From the NCBI GenBank assembly GCA_946481035.1, contig CAMLNK010000374.1, forward strand, positions 1 through 5,341: a stretch of 5,341 bases of DNA. The letters are read 5' to 3'. Positions 1 through 5,341 of the stretch are shown here, piece after piece. Both the position numbers and the translations under genes were made by a program. The notes beneath the pieces were generated by a model. It had not been told where the DNA came from, ran no database searches, and worked only from the letters and a program-made list of their open reading frames with translations. The DNA comes from an uncultured Dyadobacter sp. Its GTDB lineage: Bacteria > Bacteroidota > Bacteroidia > Cytophagales > Spirosomataceae. Positions within the stretch are counted from its first letter, which is position 1. Each line of letters starts with the position of its first letter.

Positions 1-1550
1 AATTTATTGCAGCAATTCAGAAATCCTATCAAACTGACAAACCTGTAATTCATTTAGGGTCGGCCATTCTCGACGGCGAGATCATCGGCGAAGCCCGCGT
101 GAACCTTCCCTTGCGCATGATGAACCGCCACGGACTGGTGGCCGGAGCTACCGGATCGGGTAAAACGCGCACATTGCAGGTATTCGCGGAGCAGCTTTCG
201 GCAGCAGGTGTGCCGGTTTTCATGTCGGATATTAAAGGCGACCTTTCGGGTATTGCGCAACCGGGCAAAACCAATGCAGCCCTGGAAGAACGTGCCCAAA
301 TACTCGGTACCGTTTTCGAACCGAAAGGATTTCCGGTCGAGCTCTATTCATTGAGCGGCAACAAAGGCGCACAAATGCGTGCCACGGTGCTGGAATTCGG
401 GCCGATATTGCTTTCCAAAATCTTCGAACTGAACGAAACCCAGGCCGGCGTACTCGCTATCCTGTTCAAATATGCCGACGACAAGGATTTGCCAATGGTA
501 GACCTGAACGACTTGAAAAAAGTCCTCAACTACCTCGCCGAAGGCCCCGGCGCCGCCGAAATCAAGGCCGATTATGGTACCATTTCCGCCTCCACTGCCG
601 GTACAATTCTCCGCAAGATCGTTGCATTGGAGCAGCAGGGAGTAGGCAGCATTTTCGGTGAGAGATCATTCGATATTACCGACCTGATCAATAAAGTCGA
701 CGGCCAGGGCGTGATCAGCCTCCTGAACGTATCCGACGTGCAGGACCGCCCCGCATTGTTCTCGACATTCATGCTCAGCCTTTTAGCTGAATTATACCAA
801 AAACTGCCCGAAGCAGGAGATTTGGATAAACCTAAACTGGTATTCTTCCTCGACGAAGCGCATTTGCTCTTCAAAGACGCGCCGAAGGCATTCCTCGAAC
901 AGATCGAGCAGGTTGTCCGCCTGATCCGCTCGAAAGGCGTGGGTATTTTCTTTTGTACCCAAATGGCGCAGGACGTACCGGTATCGGTGCTCGGCCAGCT
1001 CGGCAACCGCGTGCAGCACGTGCTCCGCGCATTTACGCCGCAGGACGCCGAAGGGCTGAAACAGACGGTCAAAACCTACCCGAAATCGGATTTCTACCCG
1101 ATCGACCAGGTACTAACGACGCTCGGTATAGGTCAGGCGTTGATCACGGTTTTGAATGAAAAAGGTATCCCTACCGAAGTTGCCGCCACGCATTTAATGC
1201 CCCCGGCATCCATTATGGGGCCAATGGTGCAAGCCGACTACGATAAGCACGTGCAGCAATCGGATGTTTATGCCAAATACAAAGATCCCGTCGACCCGGA
1301 AAGCGCCTACGAAATTCTGACCAAACGCATGGAGGAGCAGGCCCGCAAGGAGACAGAGGCCAAAGAAGCGGAAGTGCAGGCGAAAGTCGAGGCTAAAAAG
1401 GAAAAGGAGCAATCGAGCATGATCTCCGACGCGCTCAATTCTCCATTAGCAAAACAAATCGGCCGCGAGGTGGTACGGGGTGTGTTTGGAATGCTGTTTG
1501 GCAAGAAAACGACCACCCGGAAAAGCGGCGGCGGATTGTTCGGGTTTTAA
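1..1550 (+). CDS. DUF853 (YjgR-type) HerA/FtsK-like P-loop ATPase, 5' partial
   Basis: Nearly complete ATPase of the DUF853 family (E. coli YjgR), related to HerA/FtsK-type DNA-pumping motors; its cellular role is poorly defined. The frame is open from base 3 with no stop, and the residues before the GTG at 99 (FIAAIQKSYQ..., then HLGSAILDGE) read as normal family N-terminus. The true start is therefore probably a few codons off the left edge, and GTG 99 is internal. The visible 515 residues contain Walker A GATGSGKT (about 48-55, bases 144-167), a SDIKGDLSGIA segment, Walker B LVFFLDEAH (279-287), RSKGVGIFFCTQ, and LGNRVQHVLRAFTP with possible arginine-finger residues. A Lys/Glu/Ala-rich probable coiled coil (about 438-470) is followed by a conserved-looking tail, QIGREVVRGVFGMLFG, and a Gly-rich end. 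Length fits the roughly 500-residue family. No signal peptide or membrane segment is seen, so it is probably cytoplasmic. The next gene is convergent. Family assignment is confident; function is not. Confidence 0.95.
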   Translation, partial: FIAAIQKSYQTDKPVIHLGSAILDGEIIGEARVNLPLRMMNRHGLVAGATGSGKTRTLQVFAEQLSAAGVPVFMSDIKGDLSGIAQPGKTNAALEERAQILGTVFEPKGFPVELYSLSGNKGAQMRATVLEFGPILLSKIFELNETQAGVLAILFKYADDKDLPMVDLNDLKKVLNYLAEGPGAAEIKADYGTISASTAGTILRKIVALEQQGVGSIFGERSFDITDLINKVDGQGVISLLNVSDVQDRPALFSTFMLSLLAELYQKLPEAGDLDKPKLVFFLDEAHLLFKDAPKAFLEQIEQVVRLIRSKGVGIFFCTQMAQDVPVSVLGQLGNRVQHVLRAFTPQDAEGLKQTVKTYPKSDFYPIDQVLTTLGIGQALITVLNEKGIPTEVAATHLMPPASIMGPMVQADYDKHVQQSDVYAKYKDPVDPESAYEILTKRMEEQARKETEAKEAEVQAKVEAKKEKEQSSMISDALNSPLAKQIGREVVRGVFGMLFGKKTTTRKSGGGLFGF

Positions 1551-1567
1551 AAGTATTGAAATAAAAA

Positions 1568-1594
1568 ATGTTGGGCATGTTGGGCGGGTTCGGC
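1568..1594. repeat. Short tandem repeat, 9 bp x 2 plus degenerate third unit
   Basis: ATGTTGGGC occurs twice head to tail (1568-1576 and 1577-1585). A looser third unit, GGGTTCGGC (1586-1594), runs into the hairpin beginning at 1587. It lies between two convergent stop codons, and nothing in it looks coding. It may be part of one repeat element together with the hairpin, or it may be chance. Confidence 0.55.
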
Positions 1595-1617
1595 GTAGTC
1601 TGTGACTACGTCCAACC
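1587..1617. terminator. Strong hairpin between convergent genes (possible bidirectional terminator or REP-like palindrome)
   Basis: A perfect 7-bp stem, CGTAGTC (1594-1600) with GACTACG (1604-1610), closes on a 3-nt loop, TGT. It extends outward through a G-T and a G-C pair, one C/C mismatch (1591/1613), then GGTT (1587-1590) with AACC (1614-1617). The hairpin sits about 40 bases past the ATPase stop and about 35 bases past the thioesterase stop, where a shared terminator is expected. However, no T run follows directly on either strand; the nearest on the minus strand is the complement of the A run at 1563-1568. It is therefore either a Rho-independent signal of non-classical form, a 3'-end-stabilising structure, or a copy of a repeated extragenic palindrome. 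The structure is visible; the function is inferred. Confidence 0.5.
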
Positions 1618-1651
1618 ATTTCAACTAAAACCTACACCCAACTGGCCCCCA

Positions 1652-2215
1652 TCAAACATCCGTATCATAAGCGATCACGCAGCGCTGATCTGCCAGCTTA
1701 CCAAGATTATCCTGTACATCGAGACGCGTTTTAGCATTGTCAAACGCGTCCCGATACTTTTCTTTCAGCTCCCGGCGCTTGATCGCTTCCAGGAAACGCC
1801 GGGCATCATCCTCACTTTCCAGCACCAGTTCGGGCACGACGGTCGGTTTGTTGCTATCGTCTTTCGCAACCATTGTCACGTAAGAAGTATTGGTATGCCG
1901 CACCGAGCGGTTCCGTACATTCTCGGCCACCACCCGAATGCCCACGACCAGCGAAGTCCTCCCCACATAGTTCACCGACGCGTGCAGTGATACCAGGTCA
2001 CCCACTTCCACCGGTTCGAGGAAATCCACCGCATCTACGGACACGGTTACGCAATACGTCCCCGCGTGGCGCGACGCGCATGCGTACGCGACCTTGTCGA
2101 TCAGCGAAAGCAATATGCCCCCGTGGATTTTTCCGCCGAAATTGGCATACGACGGGATCATTAATTCGGTGAGGGTAGTCTGGGAAAAACTGACGGGCCT
2201 GGGCTCCATGGGCAT
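1652..2215 (-). CDS. Hotdog-fold acyl-CoA thioesterase (YciA/BACH-like, 4HBT)
   Basis: Probable cytoplasmic acyl-CoA thioesterase that hydrolyses acyl-CoA to free acid and CoA; 187 residues. The hotdog signature is PSYANFGGKIHGGILLSLID (21-40), matching the Asn...Gly-x-(I/V)-x-GG pattern of YciA/cytosolic acyl-CoA hydrolases. N25 and D40 are the likely catalytic/helix-face residues. VSVDAVDFLEPVEVGDLV (58-75) is the second conserved strand with the usual F-x-x-PV-x-x-GD motif. Residues about 130-187 form a charged, mostly helical tail (DDARRFLEAIKRRELKEKYR) beyond the hotdog domain. The start at 2215 leaves only 3 nt after the stop of the oxidoreductase gene, implying co-transcription and probably coupled translation. 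A second ATG, two codons in (2209), is an alternative start. No Shine-Dalgarno is visible, which is normal for Bacteroidota. Acyl-chain preference cannot be read from sequence. The family call is firm. Confidence 0.93.
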   Translation of the reverse strand: MPMEPRPVSFSQTTLTELMIPSYANFGGKIHGGILLSLIDKVAYACASRHAGTYCVTVSVDAVDFLEPVEVGDLVSLHASVNYVGRTSLVVGIRVVAENVRNRSVRHTNTSYVTMVAKDDSNKPTVVPELVLESEDDARRFLEAIKRRELKEKYRDAFDNAKTRLDVQDNLGKLADQRCVIAYDTDV

Positions 2216-2218
2216 TAT

Positions 2219-3307
2219 TTATTTTTTCAAAAAGATAGTCTTACCGGTTTTGGCGGCTTCCTTAGCCGTTTCCAATATCTCCACGACGGTCACATTCACC
2301 GGCAACCCGTACAAATCGTTCTGATCGAGCTTGATACGGCCTTGCACCACATCGGCCAATACCGAAAACGGGTCGAGGTAAGGCGCCGGGCGAGGGTCGA
2401 GTTTGAGTGTTTCCTCGGGCGATTTTTCCTGCAAGCGCTGGCGTACCACGGTCGGGTTCACAGCGATTGCATAACCTTTGTTACCATATACTTCCATATC
2501 TTTCCTGGCAAATGACCAGTTCCACGAGCCCTGGATAATGCATTGCGCCTTCGGATATTGCAGGATAATGGAAGCTTCGTCGTCAACATTCTTGTAAATA
2601 TCCGGCTTATTCTGATGCGTAACGGCTGTTACAGAAATAGGCCGCTCGCCTTTCATGAGCCAAGTCATGAGGTTGGCACCATAGCAGCCGAAATCAACCA
2701 ACGCACCCGCGCCGTTTTTCACCGGATCGGTCAGAATAGCGAAAAATTCCTTGCTAACCCCGATTTCCTTCGGCCCCTGATGGCCGTCGTTGACCATTAC
2801 CTTGCGGATTTCGCCGAGTTTACCATCCTGAATAAGCTGGTTCACATGCTGGTTGCTCGCATACCAGGAGGTCTCATAGTTGGTCAAAACCTGGATATTG
2901 TTCTGCGTCGCGAGTTTCTGAATTTCTTTCGCATCGGCAAAAGTAGTTGCCAGCGGCTTTTCAACCATTACATTGATCTTCCGCGGCGCGCATGCCCGCA
3001 CCACTACCACGTGCTCATTAATCGCTCCAAATGCCGAAACCGCTTCCGGCTTCGTTTCGTCGAGCATTTTGTTCAGGTCGGAATAGAAAAGTTTCGGGTC
3101 GAGTTTGTAGCGTTCGGTAAACTGCTTTACCAGGTCGGGGTTCGTTTCCCAGATCCCTACCAGCTGAATATCGGTTTTGTCTTTCCGGTTGAAGATCCAG
3201 CCCACGTGCCCATGGCTGAGGCCGGCAACGGCAACTTTAACGGGTTTCTGAGCCATCGAAGAAAGGCTGAGCAATGCAAAAAAGAGGAATGCGAGTGTTC
3301 TCATCAT
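2219..3307 (-). CDS. Sec-exported Gfo/Idh/MocA-family oxidoreductase
   Basis: Dehydrogenase-like protein of the glucose-fructose oxidoreductase/inositol dehydrogenase family, 362 residues, the usual length. These enzymes use NAD(P) to oxidise or reduce sugars and related polyols. Residues 1-19 are a Sec signal peptide (MMRTLAFLFFALLSLSSMA, probable cut before QKP), so the mature protein should be periplasmic. There is no twin Arg, unlike Tat-exported relatives. The Rossmann start is VAVAGLSHGHVGW (25-37), with SHGH where the classical GxGxxG loop would lie. EKP (116-118) supplies the family lysine, and GALVDFGCYGANL (201-213) resembles the D-x-G-x-Y catalytic region, with D205 and Y209. It begins 10 nt after the ceramidase-like stop and is followed 3 nt later by the thioesterase, so it is the middle gene of the operon. 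ATG at 3304 is an equally possible start. The substrate is unknown; it may instead be a sugar-modifying enzyme with tightly bound cofactor. The fold call is firm. Confidence 0.93.
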   Translation of the reverse strand: MMRTLAFLFFALLSLSSMAQKPVKVAVAGLSHGHVGWIFNRKDKTDIQLVGIWETNPDLVKQFTERYKLDPKLFYSDLNKMLDETKPEAVSAFGAINEHVVVVRACAPRKINVMVEKPLATTFADAKEIQKLATQNNIQVLTNYETSWYASNQHVNQLIQDGKLGEIRKVMVNDGHQGPKEIGVSKEFFAILTDPVKNGAGALVDFGCYGANLMTWLMKGERPISVTAVTHQNKPDIYKNVDDEASIILQYPKAQCIIQGSWNWSFARKDMEVYGNKGYAIAVNPTVVRQRLQEKSPEETLKLDPRPAPYLDPFSVLADVVQGRIKLDQNDLYGLPVNVTVVEILETAKEAAKTGKTIFLKK

Positions 3308-3317
3308 TAGTTACGGT

Positions 3318-4685
3318 TTAGGATAATTTATCAATAATATCTTTAATCACTTCCTGTAAATAGGCTCCATTGTACGGTCCGTACCAGCTCATGGTTTTGG
3401 TTTCGTACAAATCGCGGTTGAAGTACTTGTCGTGGGTAATGTAGCCGATATAGCCTCCGTTGAAGCTCGTTACCATCAGGTTCAGGCCTTTGGATTTCGC
3501 ATAGGCATCGAGGGGGCCCGTCAGTTCTCCGGAGAAATCGCACGGCATACCTACCATCAGAATATTGCCGACCCGCAAAGCTTTCACATACACGGGATAT
3601 TCGCCAAATGCCTTTTTGAACGCCCACGGCCGCAGCACAATGCTCATAGTCAGGCGCGGGGTCGGTTCGCGGAGCGGCAAAGGTAGAGTAAGGGTTTCTA
3701 CCAACGCACTTTTCGAGTCCTCCTTCAAGGTATTAGGGGATAGTAATGCATTCTGAACACCAAATGCCTGGTTTTTCACTTCATCAAAATCATCCGTTCC
3801 CTTTTCGATCGGCCCCATGCTGCCTACCGCGCCAGCCATGTACATCGCGAAATCGTAGCGGCCTTTTTCCAGCGAATCCACGAGTGCGCCCGGGTAGTCG
3901 CGCGAGAGCACAATGTTTTTGGAATTCAAAACCGTGGAATGCGCCGCGAACGAGCTCAATATCGCCTTCTGCCCGCTTTTGTTAACGAATGCCGCCGAAC
4001 GGATCTCCGGGTCGATGCCTCCCTCCTCACCTACCAGCCTGTTCCGGATGTCGAGCGAATCAAGCGATTCCATGTAGGTCAGCTGCACGGGTTCTACCTT
4101 TTTCTGCGCGTCGGTAATGGCTTTGTGAAATGCATCGGCAAGGTTTTCAACAATAGCGGGATCGAATTTCCCCGAAAAGAAAAGTGAAGAAATGCCCGTT
4201 CCCCAGCCGCCTACACTGTTATGGCTATGCGTAGCGCCAAAATAGATTTGTTCAAACGGAATATCGCCAGGTTTCAGTTTTTCCTTTAATGCTTTGATAA
4301 CCGTCGGCGGAATGATCAGCAGGTCGGCGGCGATGATAGCAGCTTTGGTATGACCATTGTCGATCACGATCGCACGTACATATACGGAGTCGTGCACGGC
4401 TGTGTAAGGCCTCCCGCGGCGGTTGCCATAACCCGCAGTAGGCGTAGGGGAAGCCGGTGTGATATTAACCTTCGACCAACCGGCCTGCAATGCCCCGGAA
4501 GCATCCACAGTATCCGCGGGGCCGCCTGCGGCTTTTACATCGCCGATGAGCGTTTTCCATTCCTTATAATAAGCCATTTCCTGGTACGGCGTATCGTCCA
4601 TGGTGGTGATCATGGTGGCAATGGCGAGCACGAGCAAAAGCAGGAATATCCCGATAACTTTGAATACAATGCGCAGCACTTTCAT
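3318..4685 (-). CDS. Membrane-anchored neutral/alkaline ceramidase-like hydrolase
   Basis: Protein with a neutral/alkaline non-lysosomal ceramidase N-terminal-type domain, 455 residues from the chosen start. Known members are zinc amidases that split ceramide into sphingoid base and fatty acid. Residues about 5-27 are one hydrophobic helix preceded by K2, R5 and K9, with no clear cleavage site, so it is probably an N-in anchor with the enzyme in the periplasm. Family-like motifs in order: AGWSKVNITP (68-77), FGATHSH (149-155, candidate zinc histidines), SFAAHSTVL (245-253), SRDYPGAL (261-268), MAGAVGSMGP (283-292), MPCDFSGE (380-387), NGGYIGYI (409-416). The usual GDxSPN nucleophile motif and PGE zinc-ligand motif are altered, and the C-terminal domain of secreted ceramidases (total about 650 residues) is absent. 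An ATG 14 codons upstream (4727) is in frame, but its extra residues do not look like a signal; the start at 4685 puts the positive patch directly before the helix. First gene of the operon. Ceramide as substrate is unproven. Confidence 0.87.
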   Translation of the reverse strand: MKVLRIVFKVIGIFLLLLVLAIATMITTMDDTPYQEMAYYKEWKTLIGDVKAAGGPADTVDASGALQAGWSKVNITPASPTPTAGYGNRRGRPYTAVHDSVYVRAIVIDNGHTKAAIIAADLLIIPPTVIKALKEKLKPGDIPFEQIYFGATHSHNSVGGWGTGISSLFFSGKFDPAIVENLADAFHKAITDAQKKVEPVQLTYMESLDSLDIRNRLVGEEGGIDPEIRSAAFVNKSGQKAILSSFAAHSTVLNSKNIVLSRDYPGALVDSLEKGRYDFAMYMAGAVGSMGPIEKGTDDFDEVKNQAFGVQNALLSPNTLKEDSKSALVETLTLPLPLREPTPRLTMSIVLRPWAFKKAFGEYPVYVKALRVGNILMVGMPCDFSGELTGPLDAYAKSKGLNLMVTSFNGGYIGYITHDKYFNRDLYETKTMSWYGPYNGAYLQEVIKDIIDKLS

Positions 4686-4740
4686 GGATTGCGAGTTTAG
4701 GTTTGAGGAAAAGACGGCCGCCCGCATTTTCTATTGGTAT

Positions 4741-4748
4741 CAAAAATA
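4741..4748 (-). promoter_or_regulatory. Possible Bacteroidota -7 element upstream of the three-gene operon
   Basis: On the minus strand this reads TATTTTTG, an exact match to the Bacteroidota -7 consensus TAnnTTTG. A transcript starting a few bases downstream would have a leader of about 50 nt to the ATG at 4685, but almost none to the ATG at 4727, which favours the shorter start. No good TTG lies 19-21 bases upstream; the nearest is CTG with a 17-base spacer. The same bases are also the T tract of the terminator hairpin, so this match may be incidental. Confidence 0.35.
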
Positions 4749-4784
4749 CCCGGCAAACCAGTTTTCAGGTTTATACCGGGTATT
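4741..4784 (-). terminator. Rho-independent-type terminator after the YceI gene
   Basis: A 9-bp perfect inverted repeat, AATACCCGG (4745-4753) with CCGGGTATT (4776-4784), is continued inward by AAACC (4755-4759) with GGTTT (4768-4772), separated by a 1x3 internal loop, and closed by an 8-nt loop. On the minus strand the stem is followed by a T run ending in TTTTTG at 4741. It lies about 30 bases after the YceI stop codon and before the next minus-strand gene. Position, GC-rich stem base and T run all fit a terminator acting on minus-strand transcription; the plus-strand side lacks a comparable T run. Confidence 0.68.
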
Positions 4785-4814
4785 AAAAGTTTATGAAAAT
4801 AGTTAAATGCCTGA

Positions 4815-5341
4815 TCAGGACTGCTTTACGAGCTGAATATTGGCGATCAGTTTCACGTCCTCACCAATTACTAAGCCGCCTGAATCGGTCAGCTGCATGT
4901 AGTTCAGGCCGAATTCCTGACGGCTCAGGCGACCTTCCACTTCGAAACCAATGCGCAGGTTCCCGTCCGTATCCTTTTCAACGCCGCCATATTCGGCATC
5001 GAGCTCGATCGGTTTGGTAACGCCTTTCAGCGTGAGGAGCCCCGAGAGCTTGTAGTTATCGCCTTTTGCTTTATGAAAATAGTTGGATTGAAAAGTGATG
5101 TGCGGAAACTGCTCGGCATCGAAGAAATCCGCCGACCGCAAATGGGCGTCGCGCATTTCCACATTGGTATCGATACTCTTCACATCGAGTGAGAAGTGAA
5201 TTTCTGCATTTTCAAAATTATTGAGATCCGAAGTCGCCCCGCCTTCAAAGTTGTTGAAGGAGCCCGTGATCGTCGAAATGACCAGGTGTTTGATTTTGAA
5301 CTGCACTTCGGAATGCGCCGGGTCTACGATCCATTTTGTAA
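4815..5341 (-). CDS. YceI-family lipid-binding protein, 5' partial
   Basis: YceI-family protein, a lipocalin-like beta barrel known in characterised members to bind polyisoprenoid or amphiphilic lipids. The frame stays open to the right edge. Residues before the GTG at 5306 (TKWIVDPAHSE) are the normal family opening, so that GTG is internal valine and the true start is probably only a few codons outside. The visible 174 residues show DPAHSEVQFKIKHL (6-19), then STITGSF, then IDTNVEMRDAHLRSADFFD (56-74) with FPHITFQS, then LTLKGVTKPIEL (102-113), and SRQEFGLNY (139-147). These are the family landmarks in the right order and at full length. If the missing piece is as short as it appears, there is no signal peptide and the protein would be cytoplasmic, but this cannot be seen here. 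Its stop is followed by a terminator-like hairpin, so it is probably a separate transcription unit from the operon downstream. Confidence 0.93.
   Translation of the reverse strand, partial: TKWIVDPAHSEVQFKIKHLVISTITGSFNNFEGGATSDLNNFENAEIHFSLDVKSIDTNVEMRDAHLRSADFFDAEQFPHITFQSNYFHKAKGDNYKLSGLLTLKGVTKPIELDAEYGGVEKDTDGNLRIGFEVEGRLSRQEFGLNYMQLTDSGGLVIGEDVKLIANIQLVKQS

Noticed and set aside
99..101. GTG as the start codon of the DUF853 gene
   Set aside because: The frame is open to the window edge and the upstream residues fit the family N-terminus, so this is an internal valine.
572..1072. 166-codon minus-strand open frame
   Set aside because: It is antisense to the ATPase core and its Walker B region; the composition is Ser/Arg/Cys-rich with no domain.
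1551..1651. Possible small gene or RNA in the convergent gap
   Set aside because: Apart from the repeat and hairpin I see no start with coding character and no promoter-like pair.
1568..1990. 140-codon plus-strand open frame starting in the intergenic gap
   Set aside because: Most of it is antisense to the thioesterase, it begins inside the tandem repeat, and it shows no family features.
2543..3310. 255-codon plus-strand open frame
   Set aside because: It is wholly antisense to the oxidoreductase, whose signal peptide and motifs are clear. The translation shows no recognisable domain and reflects codon bias of the opposite strand.
4725..4727. Upstream ATG as the start of the ceramidase-like gene
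   Set aside because: It adds 14 polar residues before the basic patch and membrane helix and lies almost on the possible promoter; the ATG at 4685 gives a normal anchor. It is not fully excluded.
5304..5306. GTG as the start codon of the YceI gene
   Set aside because: It would remove the conserved DPAHS opening, which continues in frame to the window edge.

Overview
The window looks like ordinary chromosomal DNA from a Bacteroidota bacterium, most likely Cytophagales (Dyadobacter/Spirosomaceae type). The grounds are moderate G+C by eye, genes without clear Shine-Dalgarno sequences, a possible Bacteroidota -7 element (TAnnTTTG), a signal peptide ending in ...SMAQ, and the gene families present. 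The genus is an inference from style, not from a marker gene.

Layout: (1) Positions 1-1550, plus strand, hold nearly all of a HerA/FtsK-like P-loop ATPase of the DUF853 (E. coli YjgR) family, with its first few codons off the left edge. (2) Positions 1551-1651 are a convergent intergenic gap with a two-copy 9-bp tandem repeat running into a strong hairpin. (3) Positions 1652-4685, minus strand, hold three tightly packed genes. In transcription order they are a membrane-anchored neutral/alkaline ceramidase-like hydrolase, a Sec-exported Gfo/Idh/MocA-type oxidoreductase, and a hotdog-fold acyl-CoA thioesterase. Gaps are 10 nt and 3 nt, so they very probably form one operon. (4) Positions 4686-4814 hold a stem-loop followed by a T tract, the probable terminator of the last gene; its T run also matches the Bacteroidota -7 promoter consensus. 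(5) Positions 4815-5341, minus strand, hold a YceI-family lipid-binding protein whose first codons lie off the right edge.

How the genes may work together: the three-gene unit places an envelope-anchored amidase-like enzyme and a periplasmic oxidoreductase beside a cytoplasmic acyl-CoA thioesterase. YceI proteins bind isoprenoid-type lipids, so a lipid theme is possible, but only co-transcription is really supported; a shared pathway is speculation. I see no RNA genes, mobile elements, CRISPR arrays or phage genes, and no clear new biological system. The most notable points are the altered active-site motifs of the ceramidase-like protein, the exported oxidoreductase with a non-classical nucleotide-binding loop, and the convergent hairpin element.
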